Shown here: in pieces, positions 19,622-29,117 of the stretch
Numbering within the stretch: the stretch's first letter is position 1
Layout of the letters: the number at the start of each line of letters is the position of its first letter
NCBI RefSeq assembly: GCF_002287075.1
Contig: NZ_NSKE01000005.1
Coordinates: 1-64,000, forward strand
Length of the DNA stretch: 64,000 nt
Direction of reading: 5' to 3'
DNA from: Fodinibius salipaludis
GTDB lineage: Bacteria; Bacteroidota; Rhodothermia; Balneolales; Balneolaceae
Program-made: the position numbers and the translations under genes
Notes under the pieces: generated by a model
Databases searched by the model: none
Seen by the model: only the letters and a program-made list of their open reading frames with translations
What the model was told of the DNA's origin: nothing

Positions 19622-19887
19622 GGGTTCTCGATTGTCCTTTTTAAACTTGGCTTAACCTACATTAATAGGTCTTTTTTGTAGCTGAAAGATATAATTAATT
19701 TTTAAGAATATCTTATCTTAAACCCTATAAATTTTATCTATCATACCTCTAATTTGATTAAAAAAACCATCATAGATTCATATAAATGATGCTTAGAAAA
19801 TATTCATAACTTCACCGTTGCAAATGGATTTAAATAAGCCTATTTTTCGAGACTTCACATAAAAGCAATTATAAACAAGTTTTAACC

Positions 19888-20331
19888 GTGGATACTAACA
19901 GTTACAAGACCTACTCCCCAAAACCGAGTGATATCGAAAAGAATTGGGTTCTTGTTGATGCCGAAGATCAGGCGCTCGGAAGAGTTGCTTCCAAGGTAGC
20001 AAGCCTACTTAGAGGTAAGCACAAGCCTAACTTCGCACCGCATATGGACACCGGTGACAACGTTGTTGTAATTAATGCTAGCAAAGTTACACTGAGCGGC
20101 AATAAATTACAGCAGAAAGAATATTTTCGTTATTCCGGATACCCCGGCAGCGAACGTTTTACTTCGGCAGAAGAGATGCTGGACCACAATCCCGAATTGG
20201 TTATTGAAAAAGCTGTAAAAGGAATGTTGCCAAAGAATAAAATGGGCGACAAGCTTATGACCAACATTAGGATTTATGCCGGTCCGGTTCATGAACAAGA
20301 AGCACAACAACCAAAAAAAATCGAGCTTTAA
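19888..20331 (+). CDS. rplM: Large ribosomal subunit protein L13
   Basis: The 147-residue protein has the L13 core WVLVDAEDQALGRVASKVASL, the GD-containing MDTGDNVVVINA, and the KMLP-like VKGMLPKNKMGD. The start is GTG at 19888; the 15 residues before the core are typical for this lineage. It is followed by rpsI after 6 nt, the near-universal rplM-rpsI pair. Confidence 0.97.
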   Translation: MDTNSYKTYSPKPSDIEKNWVLVDAEDQALGRVASKVASLLRGKHKPNFAPHMDTGDNVVVINASKVTLSGNKLQQKEYFRYSGYPGSERFTSAEEMLDHNPELVIEKAVKGMLPKNKMGDKLMTNIRIYAGPVHEQEAQQPKKIEL

Positions 20332-20337
20332 TCACGA

Positions 20338-20724
20338 ATGGAACAAAAAAATTTCATCGGAAGAAGAAAAACTTCTACTGCGCGACTCTATATTCAACCT
20401 GGATCAGGTGAGTTTGTTGTAAACAAACGACCCCTGGATGAATATTTTTGCACTCAAGCACATCGCAATATCGCCAAGCTTCCGCTTGACGTTACCGAAT
20501 CAGACGGACAGTTTGATATTTTGGTAAATGTAAGCGGTGGTGGCATTACCGGACAATCCGGTGCCATCCAACATGCTTTGGCCCGCGCTCTTGACGATCA
20601 TAATGAAGAGTGGCACGATGTATTGAAAGCACATGATCTACTTACACGCGACGATCGTATGGTAGAACGTAAGAAGTACGGTCAACCTGGTGCTCGTAAG
20701 AAGTTCCAGTTTTCCAAGCGTTAA
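20338..20724 (+). CDS. rpsI: Small ribosomal subunit protein S9
   Basis: The 128-residue protein has the S9 pattern: the start FIGRRKTSTARLYI, then VSGGGITGQSGAIQHALARAL, and the basic C-terminal tail GQPGARKKFQFSKR that reaches the P-site tRNA. It is co-transcribed with rplM (6 nt gap). Confidence 0.98.
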   Translation: MEQKNFIGRRKTSTARLYIQPGSGEFVVNKRPLDEYFCTQAHRNIAKLPLDVTESDGQFDILVNVSGGGITGQSGAIQHALARALDDHNEEWHDVLKAHDLLTRDDRMVERKKYGQPGARKKFQFSKR

Positions 20725-20777
20725 TAGATCGCGCTTATACGTTTTCTTTTTCCACACGTACAACATTCAATCACACA

Positions 20778-20846
20778 TATGCAGCTACTCAGTGCGCCGA
20801 GTGTCCCATGCAGTTATTGGGATTAGCGCCGGGGATGATCTGCATA
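20778..20846 (+). ncRNA. Structured 5' leader of rpsB (candidate S2 autoregulatory RNA)
   Basis: TATGCAG (20778-20784) pairs with CTGCATA (20840-20846) to close a domain holding two hairpins: ACTC/GAGT (20787-20790/20799-20802) and TCCCA/TGGGA (20804-20808/20818-20822). The loop of the second hairpin has another TGCAG (20809-20813) that could compete for the same CTGCA. GCGC at 20794-20797 could also pair with GCGC at 20826-20829. It ends 29 nt before the rpsB start. Many r-protein operons have such leaders; binding of S2 here is inferred. Confidence 0.55.
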
Positions 20847-20875
20847 GAGGATTAACTCAAAAATAAATCTAACCT

Positions 20876-21721
20876 ATGCCTACTACACCTGACTTAGAAG
20901 AACTATTGAAATCCGGTGCCCACTTTGGACACCTTACCCGCCGATGGAATCCTAAAATGAAGGAATTTATCTTCATGGAGCGCAACGGGATTCACATCAT
21001 CGACCTCAAAAAGTCACAGAAATTTTTCCAAGAAGCACTGGACGAAGTTACCAAGCTTGCCCGTGCCGGAAAAGATATCCTTTTTGTAGGGACAAAAAAG
21101 CAAGCTCAAGATATTGTTAGAACGGAGGCTATCCGATGCGGTATGCCTTTTGTTACTCACCGTTGGTTAGGAGGAATGATGACCAACTTCAGTACTGTCA
21201 AAAAGAGCATCTCACGCATGGAAGAGATCGACCGCATGAGTAAGGACGGTACCTTTGAGGAACTCACAAAGAAAGAAGCTCTCATGCTTGAACGTGAGTA
21301 TGAAAAGCTCGAAGACACCTTGGGCGGTATTGCCAATATGGGACATCTTCCCGGCGCCATCTTTGTTGTCGATACAACCAAAGAGGACATCGCTGTAAAC
21401 GAAGCGGTTAAACTTAATATTCCCCTTATTGCAATGGTTGATACCAATAGTGATCCCGATACTCCGGATTACATTATCCCCTGCAATGATGATTCTGCTC
21501 GCAGCATTCAGCTTGTTACTTCTAAAATTGCCGATGCTATTATTGAAGGTAATGCTGAGCGCGAAGCTCAAAGTGAAGAGCAAATTATGGATCAAGCTAC
21601 TGAAGAAGCACGTAAAGCTGAAGAGCAGCAGGTAAAAGAAAAAACCAAAGCTACGGGCAAACGCCGTAAACGTCGCAAGAAGAAAGATTCCAGCGACGAC
21701 TCTTCGGACGAAGAAGAGTAA
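20876..21721 (+). CDS. rpsB: Small ribosomal subunit protein S2
   Basis: S2 (281 residues) has the family hallmarks: [19 protein letters not shown] at the start, [23 protein letters not shown], and [15 protein letters not shown] with [10 protein letters not shown]. The C-terminus extends by about 50 residues into an acidic stretch, then a Lys/Arg-rich run (about 262-271) and a Ser/Asp/Glu tail, longer than in E. coli. tsf follows after 60 nt, the usual rpsB-tsf pair. Confidence 0.98.
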   Translation: MPTTPDLEELLKSGAHFGHLTRRWNPKMKEFIFMERNGIHIIDLKKSQKFFQEALDEVTKLARAGKDILFVGTKKQAQDIVRTEAIRCGMPFVTHRWLGGMMTNFSTVKKSISRMEEIDRMSKDGTFEELTKKEALMLEREYEKLEDTLGGIANMGHLPGAIFVVDTTKEDIAVNEAVKLNIPLIAMVDTNSDPDTPDYIIPCNDDSARSIQLVTSKIADAIIEGNAEREAQSEEQIMDQATEEARKAEEQQVKEKTKATGKRRKRRKKKDSSDDSSDEEE

Positions 21722-21781
21722 AAAACGGCCGTACTATCCTTTTAAACTTAGAACAACAATTTAAATAGCGTAACTCAAACA

Positions 21782-22615
21782 ATGAGTATTTCTGCAAAAG
21801 ACGTAAAAGAACTACGCGAACAGACCGGGGCCGGCATGATGGATTGCAAAAAGGCCCTCCAAGAAGCTGACGGCGATTTTGAAAAAGCAACTGAAATCCT
21901 TCGCAAAAAGGGACAACAGCTTTCTGAAAAGCGTGCCGACCGTGAAGCCAACCAAGGCCTAATTGTTACACGCGTAAGCGACGACGGAAGTAAAGCCGCA
22001 GCACTCGAAATCAACTGCGAAACTGACTTTGTTGCTCGTAATGATGATTTTCAAGACCGTGCACAACAGTTTTTAGATATCGTATTTGAAAACCAAATCG
22101 AATCGGTTGATGAACTGCTTGAAACTGAACACAACGGGCTTTCTATTGCCGATCACGTAAAAGATATGGTTGGCAAAATCGGTGAAAAGATTAAAATAAA
22201 TCGTGTTGTCTTTGCTGAAACCGATGGATTCTTCATCTCATATATCCACCCTGGCAATCAGCTCGGGGTATTGGTAGAGTTTGAAGATGATGTAGAAGAT
22301 CCCGAAATCGGTAAAGATGTAGCCATGCAGATTGCAGCAATGAATCCGTTGGCGGTAACACGAGACGGTGTTGACAGCTCGATCGTTGAAAAGGAACTCG
22401 AAATCGCCAAAGACCAACTTCTTGAAGAAGGTAAATCTGAGGAAATTGCCGAGAAAGCTTCACAAGGTAAATTGCGGCGCTTTTATGAAGAACGCGTTCT
22501 CTTGGAACAGAAGTTTGTTAAGGACAACAGCCTCTCTGTTGAGGAGTATCTCAAAAACAATGACACTCCGCTGGTTAAGTCGTTCCATCGACTCCAGCTC
22601 GGCGATGATTCGTAA
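21782..22615 (+). CDS. tsf: Elongation factor Ts
   Basis: EF-Ts is the nucleotide exchange factor of EF-Tu. The 277-residue protein starts with the UBA-like segment VKELREQTGAGMMDCKKAL, followed by the core motif NCETDFVARN. The end has the LLEQKFVKDNSLSVEEYL dimer region. It follows rpsB and is closed by a strong terminator, so rpsB-tsf is one unit separate from pyrH. Confidence 0.98.
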   Translation: MSISAKDVKELREQTGAGMMDCKKALQEADGDFEKATEILRKKGQQLSEKRADREANQGLIVTRVSDDGSKAAALEINCETDFVARNDDFQDRAQQFLDIVFENQIESVDELLETEHNGLSIADHVKDMVGKIGEKIKINRVVFAETDGFFISYIHPGNQLGVLVEFEDDVEDPEIGKDVAMQIAAMNPLAVTRDGVDSSIVEKELEIAKDQLLEEGKSEEIAEKASQGKLRRFYEERVLLEQKFVKDNSLSVEEYLKNNDTPLVKSFHRLQLGDDS

Positions 22616-22635
22616 TCATTTTGATTCGCAAAAAA

Positions 22636-22662
22636 GGCTACCAATTCGGTAGCCTTTTTTTT
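22636..22662 (+). terminator. Rho-independent terminator after tsf
   Basis: GGCTACC (22636-22642) pairs perfectly with GGTAGCC (22648-22654) around AATTC, followed by eight T. The flanking A run makes it work in both directions. Confidence 0.92.
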
Positions 22663-22740
22663 ATGCTTAAGAGATTATAAGATTGATCAGATCGTATTAA
22701 AAATGACAATCAATTCAATAATTAACATAGGGTAAAAAAC

Positions 22741-23466
22741 GTGGACAGCAATTATCATCGAATTCTGTTAAAAGTAAGTGGAGAAGCACTGTTAGGTGAA
22801 CAGGGGCATGGCATTGACGGAGATATTCTTACCCAGTACTCCGAGGAAATCAAATCTATACATGACGAAGGTTTTGAGGTTTCTGTTGTTGTAGGAGGCG
22901 GAAATATCTTTAGAGGTGTAAAGGGTGCCACCGAAGGCATGGATCGCGTTCAAGGAGATTACATGGGCATGCTTGCTACCATGATCAATAGTATGGCTCT
23001 GCAAGATTCTCTGGAACGCATGGGCGTGCAGACCCGGCTGATGTCAGCCATCAGAATGGAAGAAATTGCCGAACCCTATATTCGCCGGCGTGCTACCCGA
23101 CACCTTGAAAAAGGACGCGTTGTTATTTTTGGCGCCGGTACCGGGAACCCTTACTTCACGACTGATACCGCTGCTTCGCTTCGTGCCATCGAAATCGAAG
23201 CGGATGTCATTCTCAAAGGGACCCGTGTTGACGGTATTTTCGATTCCGATCCTGAAATTAACCCGGATGCTGTCAAGTTTCCCACTATTACTGGTGAAGA
23301 AGTACTCAGTCGGCAGCTGGATATTATGGATTTAACGGCCTTTACCCTCTGCCGCGAAAACAAAACGCCTATCATTGTTTTTGACATGAATAAAGTTGGA
23401 AACCTGAAAAAAGTCTTACAGGAAGATGCATCCGTGGGATCAAAGGTAGTTTGGGAAGATTCTTAG
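22741..23466 (+). CDS. pyrH: UMP kinase
   Basis: PyrH phosphorylates UMP to UDP in pyrimidine synthesis. The 241-residue amino-acid-kinase-fold protein shows [11 protein letters not shown] at the N-terminus, [11 protein letters not shown], the UMP-binding [15 protein letters not shown] and the late [11 protein letters not shown]. The start is GTG at 22741. It is followed by frr after 66 nt, the usual tsf-pyrH-frr order. Confidence 0.97.
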   Translation: MDSNYHRILLKVSGEALLGEQGHGIDGDILTQYSEEIKSIHDEGFEVSVVVGGGNIFRGVKGATEGMDRVQGDYMGMLATMINSMALQDSLERMGVQTRLMSAIRMEEIAEPYIRRRATRHLEKGRVVIFGAGTGNPYFTTDTAASLRAIEIEADVILKGTRVDGIFDSDPEINPDAVKFPTITGEEVLSRQLDIMDLTAFTLCRENKTPIIVFDMNKVGNLKKVLQEDASVGSKVVWEDS

Positions 23467-23532
23467 ATTTCTTAAATTCATTTTGATTTAATAACAGCAT
23501 CATCAAAAAGAATTAAACAATCCGCGAATATT

Positions 23533-24102
23533 ATGATTCCTCCAAAGTTAGAACCCATTATCAACTCCGCGAAAAAGAACATGGATCAGGCTGTTGCCCA
23601 CTATAAAAAAGAGCTGTCTCATATTCGCGCAGGCAAAGCTCAGCCATCTATACTTGATGGTATAAAAGTAGATTATTACGGATCTCAAACACCATTAAAC
23701 CAGTTGGCTAACGTCAGTGCACCCGAAGCCCGTCTCTTAACCGTAGAACCATTTGACAAATCTGCTCTTGAAGAAATTGAAAAGGCTATTATGTCTGCAG
23801 GTTTAGGGTTGAATCCCAATAATGATGGAAATATTATACGAATTCCACTGCCTATTTTGTCAGAAGAGCGGCGTAAAGAACTGGTTAAACGCGTCAATGA
23901 ACTGGCTGAAGAAGCCCGCATTTCTATCCGAAACAGCCGCCGCGATGCCAATGATGAGGTAAAAAAGAAAGTACAGGAAGAATCATTACCCGAAGATTCT
24001 CGCTACGAGGCGGAAGATGAAATCCAACAATTAACTGATAAGCACACCGAAAGAGTTGAAGAGCTTTCTGAGAAGAAAGAAAAAGAGATTATGACCGTAT
24101 AA
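23533..24102 (+). CDS. frr: Ribosome recycling factor
   Basis: RRF splits post-termination ribosomes together with EF-G. The 189-residue protein contains IRAGKAQPSILDGIKVDYYG, the hinge-region LTVEPFDKSAL, IRIPLPILSEERRKEL and the helical SIRNSRRDANDEVKKK. The length matches the family. It ends the tsf-pyrH-frr block. Confidence 0.97.
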   Translation: MIPPKLEPIINSAKKNMDQAVAHYKKELSHIRAGKAQPSILDGIKVDYYGSQTPLNQLANVSAPEARLLTVEPFDKSALEEIEKAIMSAGLGLNPNNDGNIIRIPLPILSEERRKELVKRVNELAEEARISIRNSRRDANDEVKKKVQEESLPEDSRYEAEDEIQQLTDKHTERVEELSEKKEKEIMTV

Positions 24103-24176
24103 TCGGTTCATGGTTTGTTAGTTATTGGTTGTTAGCTACATATCAATAACAAATAACCTTACAACAGATCTTATAG

Positions 24177-27100
24177 ATGTATATTTCCGAACTTGAACTT
24201 CAGGGCTTCAAGAGTTTTGCCTACAAAACCAATGTATCTTTTGATAAAGGCATCACCGCTATAGTAGGGCCCAACGGCTGTGGCAAATCCAACATAGTTG
24301 ATGCCATGCGATGGGTCCTCGGCGAACAGCGCCCTACCCTTCTCCGTTCTTCAAGTATGTCGAACGTTATTTTTAACGGTACCGCCAAGAAAAATGCCCT
24401 GGGGATGGCGGAAGTTTATCTGACGTTTATTAATAATAAGGGTCTCCTCCCCACCGAATATAACGAAGTTACCATTGGGCGTCGCCTGTATCGATCAGGA
24501 GAAAGTGAGTATCTCATCAATGGTACTACCTGCCGGCTTAAGGATATTACCGACCTGTTTATGGATACCGGGATGAGCTCGGACGCCTACTCGGTGATTG
24601 AGCTGAAGATGGTCGAAGAAATTCTCAATGATAAAAATAACGACCGTCGTCGACTTTTTGAAGAAGCTGCCGGTGTTACTCGATATAAGGAAAAGCGAAA
24701 GAAAACATTTCGTAAACTCGACGAAACCCAAGCCGATCTCCAACGTGTTGAGGATATTCTGGTTGAGGTACGAAAAAAAACAAACTCCCTCGAAAAACAG
24801 GCTGAAAAAGCCCAAAAGGCGAAGAAATACAAAAAAGAGTTAGAACATCTCGACAAGGCACTAAACAAGCACGAATACAGTAAAATAAAAGAGGAGCTTG
24901 AGCCACTTGAAGAACGCATTGACAATGCGGACAAAGAAAAGAAGGAAATTATAGCCAAAGCGGAAAAACTTGAAGAGGAAGCTGAAGAAGCTCGCAAGGC
25001 ACTTAATGAAAAAGAAAAGCAACAATCTGAAGCTCAACGGCGGGTAAGCCAGCTTAATTCTAAAATTCGGGATACCGAAACAACACTCGAAATTACGCAG
25101 GAGAAGATCTCCAATGAAGAAAACGTAATTGAGCAGTACACCAACGATATTGAGCAGAGCGAAAAGGATCTGGAAGATCTCCGAGAAGCCTTTGAAAGCA
25201 GTAAAAAGAAACTGGCTACCTTCGACGATGATCTCGAAAAAGCGGAAACGAATCTTACTGAATCGAAGGAGCGTTACTCAGAAATTCAACAGCAGTACAA
25301 TAAAGAGCAAGAAGAGCTAAACCAGCTCGAGAAAGACTTTTCTCAGGCTAACCAGGATCTTAACGATCTGCAAACCAAGCGCATCAAAATTGAATCGCGG
25401 CTGGAGAATACCGAGGGTGATCTGGTTCGCATCCGTGAAGAAATTGAAGATCTCGAAGATGAGATCACAAACTTTCGCGGGGAGAAAAAGCTGGCAAAAG
25501 AAAAGCTTGAACAAGCAATAAAAGCACGGGACCAGCAGCAGGAAAAACTACAGTCTGCACGCGAGCAGCGCGAGGACCTTAGTGAAAAGAAGAATACGCT
25601 CAAAGATCAGATCCGCAGTCATCAAAGCAAACTTGATTCGGTACAATCTGAGATCGAACTCCTGCAGGATATTGCAAACTCTAACGAGGCCTTTCCAAGC
25701 AGCGTACAGTTTCTGTTGGAAAATTATGGTGGGCAGTTTAATCAGTTAGATGTTGTATCTAATCTGCTTTCTACGGATGAAAAACATGCTGTTGCCCTTG
25801 AGGCTGTATTAGCGGATGCGCTCAATTATGTAGTAGTCGATACATTAGATGACGCCCGAAAAGCCGCAACACTGCTTAAAGAAAACGACAAAGGCCGGGC
25901 AACTTTTATTCCGCTCGACCAACTTTCCGACTCCTATCAAACGGTTTCTGATTCCCTTGCCAACCAGGTTAAAACTGAATCAAAATTCAGTGCTTTAAAA
26001 GAATTATTGCTGGGCAATGTCCGTGTTTTCGACTCCGTTGAAAACGCCTATTCTTCGCTCAAAGATAACGGCCAGACGGGCGTAACACTTGACGGCGAAG
26101 TTATCACCAATACCCAATTTCTTAAGAGTGGAAGCAAAAGCAAAAATGCAGGTATTCGGGTTGGCTTAAAGGATAAAATTGACAAGCTGGAGGACAAAGC
26201 CGGGTCTATCAGCAGTAAGATCCAATCATCTGAAGAAGAGCTCGAGGAAGTCCAACAGCAATATGAAGCTATTGATCTGAACGAACTGGAGCAGGAGCTC
26301 AAAGAGAAAGAGCAGCAAGTGCGAAAGATCGAAAATAACATCAACAGCTTTGAGCACAAGATTGAGATCTATCAGAAAAATATTGGTGAGCTCGAAAATC
26401 GACGCGAATCACTCATCGATAACGAGGATTCCTCTCAACAACAGCTGGATGATCTGCAACCCAAGCAAAAGGCATTGCAGCAAAAGCTCAAGGATCTGCA
26501 CGAACAGCAGGAGGAGAAAAAGGAAACGCTGCAGGAACTTGATGAAGAACGATCCATTGCGCAAAGCCGATACAATGATGCACAGCTCAAGCATCAGGAT
26601 CTGAAGAATAAAGTTGAGAATCACGAGCGCGATATTAAACGGGCGCAAGAAGGAATTAAAAACCTGAAGAAAAGGCTTAAAATTCGCTCAGAGAAGACCG
26701 AAGAGGCTAAAGAGCGTATCACCAAGTACCGATCAACCATTGATCAGCTTGAAGACGAGCTCAGCACCCTTAAAGAGAAAAAGCAGGAAGCAGATAAGCA
26801 GCTGGAACAGGCCGAGGAGGCTTCGGGCAAGCAGCGCGGACGCATTAACGAGATTGAGAAAGATCTGAAGGAAGTCCGTCGACGAAAAGAAGTGAATATG
26901 GAGCTTGTTCACCACCTTGCCATGTCGAAGGAGAAGTACGAGATGCAGATAGAAAACTTATCTGATCACATCTGGGAAACCTACGGTGTTTTGATGGATC
27001 AGATTGACAAAGAATTGCCCGAAGATACCGAACCCGATGAGGCCAAAGAACGCATTTCCTGGCTGCGACAGAGACTCAACAAAATCGGTGAAGTGAATCC

Positions 27101-27698
27101 GTTGGCCATCGAAGAATACGAAGAGGAAAAAGAACGGCTCGATTTTTATGAGGAGCAGGTCGGTGATTTACACCAAGCTGCCGAAGAGCTTCAGGAAACA
27201 ATTAATGAGATCAATAAAACGGCTGTTGAGCGGTTTAATAAAACCTTTGAAAAAATCCGCGTAAATTTTCAGAAAGTATTCCACACACTGTTTAACGAGG
27301 ATGATTATTGCGATCTCGTAATTGATGAAGAAGCCGAGGATCCGCTTGATGCAAGTATCGAAATTAAGGCTAACCCCAAGGGTAAGCGCCCCTCTACTAT
27401 TAACCAACTTTCGGGTGGTGAGAAAACGCTCACAGCCATTGCTCTGCTCTTTGCCATCTATCTTGTTAAGCCCTCTCCCTTTTGTGTTCTTGACGAGGTT
27501 GATGCCCCATTGGATGACGCGAACATCGAGCGTTTTGCAGATATGATTCGCAATTTCAGCGAAGAGACCCAGTTCATCATTATTACCCACAATAAAAAGA
27601 CGATGAGCAAAGCCGAGATGATGTACGGCGTAACGATGCCGGAAACAGGTATCAGTCGCCTTGTTGGCGTTAAACTGGATGAAGTCGCTGAAGTTTAG
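24177..27698 (+). CDS. smc: Chromosome segregation ATPase SMC
   Basis: The 1173-residue SMC protein organises the chromosome as a homodimer with ScpA/ScpB. The N-terminal head has Walker A GPNGCGKSN (31-39). Two long heptad coiled coils rich in Glu, Lys and Gln flank a hinge (about 505-665, starting near FPSSVQFLLENYGG). The C-terminal head has signature LSGGEKTL and Walker B FCVLDEVDAPLDDAN. It stands 74 nt after frr. scpA and scpB are not in the window. Confidence 0.96.
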   Translation: MYISELELQGFKSFAYKTNVSFDKGITAIVGPNGCGKSNIVDAMRWVLGEQRPTLLRSSSMSNVIFNGTAKKNALGMAEVYLTFINNKGLLPTEYNEVTIGRRLYRSGESEYLINGTTCRLKDITDLFMDTGMSSDAYSVIELKMVEEILNDKNNDRRRLFEEAAGVTRYKEKRKKTFRKLDETQADLQRVEDILVEVRKKTNSLEKQAEKAQKAKKYKKELEHLDKALNKHEYSKIKEELEPLEERIDNADKEKKEIIAKAEKLEEEAEEARKALNEKEKQQSEAQRRVSQLNSKIRDTETTLEITQEKISNEENVIEQYTNDIEQSEKDLEDLREAFESSKKKLATFDDDLEKAETNLTESKERYSEIQQQYNKEQEELNQLEKDFSQANQDLNDLQTKRIKIESRLENTEGDLVRIREEIEDLEDEITNFRGEKKLAKEKLEQAIKARDQQQEKLQSAREQREDLSEKKNTLKDQIRSHQSKLDSVQSEIELLQDIANSNEAFPSSVQFLLENYGGQFNQLDVVSNLLSTDEKHAVALEAVLADALNYVVVDTLDDARKAATLLKENDKGRATFIPLDQLSDSYQTVSDSLANQVKTESKFSALKELLLGNVRVFDSVENAYSSLKDNGQTGVTLDGEVITNTQFLKSGSKSKNAGIRVGLKDKIDKLEDKAGSISSKIQSSEEELEEVQQQYEAIDLNELEQELKEKEQQVRKIENNINSFEHKIEIYQKNIGELENRRESLIDNEDSSQQQLDDLQPKQKALQQKLKDLHEQQEEKKETLQELDEERSIAQSRYNDAQLKHQDLKNKVENHERDIKRAQEGIKNLKKRLKIRSEKTEEAKERITKYRSTIDQLEDELSTLKEKKQEADKQLEQAEEASGKQRGRINEIEKDLKEVRRRKEVNMELVHHLAMSKEKYEMQIENLSDHIWETYGVLMDQIDKELPEDTEPDEAKERISWLRQRLNKIGEVNPLAIEEYEEEKERLDFYEEQVGDLHQAAEELQETINEINKTAVERFNKTFEKIRVNFQKVFHTLFNEDDYCDLVIDEEAEDPLDASIEIKANPKGKRPSTINQLSGGEKTLTAIALLFAIYLVKPSPFCVLDEVDAPLDDANIERFADMIRNFSEETQFIIITHNKKTMSKAEMMYGVTMPETGISRLVGVKLDEVAEV

Positions 27699-27858
27699 GG
27701 TTTTGTAGTAGTGAGTTATAAGCAGTACGAGCGGGCAACTAATCTTATTTGAACTCCCAATTTAGCTGGACATTTTCGGACTTTATCATCTTATTCTTCG
27801 TGATGTTTCGCGCTCAGATTCGTATATTTAGGAGCTAAATCAAATCCAGTAAATAGTT

Positions 27859-29109
27859 ATGGCTCGCAAGAAATTCAATATCCCGGATATTTATCAATCT
27901 CCCATCATCAGCAAGGTCAAAGATGCCAATAAGGTGATGGATCCAACCAAGAAGGATCTCGAGCCCAGTGTGCTCGACTTTGGTCCCGTTCGGTTTTTCG
28001 TACCTCGGCACTTTGGCTTTTGCTATGGCGTAGAAAATGCGATTGATATCGCCTATGATACCGTAAAAAAACATCCTGAGAAGGATATTTATCTGCTGAG
28101 CGAAATGATTCACAATCCAACGGTGAATGAAGACCTTCAGGCTCGGGGTGTTAAATTTCTTTTCGAGACGGATGGAACTGAACTCATTCCCATTGAGTCG
28201 CTGGACGAAGATGATATTGTGATTGTTCCCGCTTTTGGAACCACCATTGAAATACAAAAAAAGTTGAAGAAGCAGGGTATCGATCCCTACGAATACAATA
28301 CGACTTGTCCTTTTGTGGAGAAGGTTTGGCGGCGGGGAAAACAACTTGGAAAAAAGGGATATTCGCTGGTTATCCACGGCAAACACTATCACGAAGAAAC
28401 TCGTGCCACCTTTTCGCACAGTTCCGATCATTCGGAATGTGTTGTTGTGTTGAATCCTGAAGAAGCCCAGATATTAGCGGATATCATGACGGGTGATCGA
28501 CCGCAGTCGGATTTTGAAGAGTATTTTGGTCATAAAAGCACCGATGGGTTTGATCCGCAGAAAGACCTGGAGCACTTTGGCGTTATCAACCAGACAACTA
28601 TGCTGGCTACCGAAACGGAAGAGGTCATGGGGATTCTCAAAGAAGCGGCTATCGAAAAATATGGCGAGGCCAATATTCTCGATCACTTTGCTGATACTTC
28701 GGATACGCTTTGTTATGCCACAAACGAAAATCAATCGGCAACGCTGGCCCTGGCTGAAACGGATGCTGATCTTTCAATTGTGGTAGGCGGATACAATTCG
28801 TCGAACACTATGCACCTGGTCGAAATTTTGGAACAATCCTTCCCCACCTATCACGTCCGGGATGCTGAGGAAATCGAATCTCCGGACAAAATCCAGCACT
28901 TTAACCAGTGGGATAAAGAAATCAAACAAACCAAAAATTGGCTTCCATCTAAAGATCAGCCAATAAATATTGCTATCACTTCGGGGGCCTCATGTCCCGA
29001 TGTGCTGGTAGACGAGGTTATGCTGAAAATCCTCGATTATTTTGAAGATACTCTATCAATAGAAGAAGTGATCAAGCCATTCGAAGAAGAGATGGACGAA
29101 GTAGCTTAA
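27859..29109 (+). CDS. ispH: 4-hydroxy-3-methylbut-2-enyl diphosphate reductase
   Basis: IspH (LytB) is the last enzyme of the MEP pathway and makes IPP and DMAPP using a [4Fe-4S] cluster. The three cluster cysteines are C55 (GFCYGVENAI), C150 (NTTCPFVEKVW) and C379 (SGASCPDVLVDE). The catalytic region GGYNSSNTMHLVEI is present. At 416 residues it is about 100 longer than the E. coli enzyme, with an added N-terminal segment of about 40 residues and inserts, as in the long LytB forms of cyanobacteria and some Bacteroidota. It is separate from the ispD-ispF operon. Confidence 0.95.
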   Translation: MARKKFNIPDIYQSPIISKVKDANKVMDPTKKDLEPSVLDFGPVRFFVPRHFGFCYGVENAIDIAYDTVKKHPEKDIYLLSEMIHNPTVNEDLQARGVKFLFETDGTELIPIESLDEDDIVIVPAFGTTIEIQKKLKKQGIDPYEYNTTCPFVEKVWRRGKQLGKKGYSLVIHGKHYHEETRATFSHSSDHSECVVVLNPEEAQILADIMTGDRPQSDFEEYFGHKSTDGFDPQKDLEHFGVINQTTMLATETEEVMGILKEAAIEKYGEANILDHFADTSDTLCYATNENQSATLALAETDADLSIVVGGYNSSNTMHLVEILEQSFPTYHVRDAEEIESPDKIQHFNQWDKEIKQTKNWLPSKDQPINIAITSGASCPDVLVDEVMLKILDYFEDTLSIEEVIKPFEEEMDEVA

Positions 29110-29117
29110 ATAATTGG

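Noticed and set aside
24103-24176. Repeats of TTGTTAGTTATTG type between frr and smc
   Set aside because: Short, AT-rich and imperfect; could arise by chance in this base composition.
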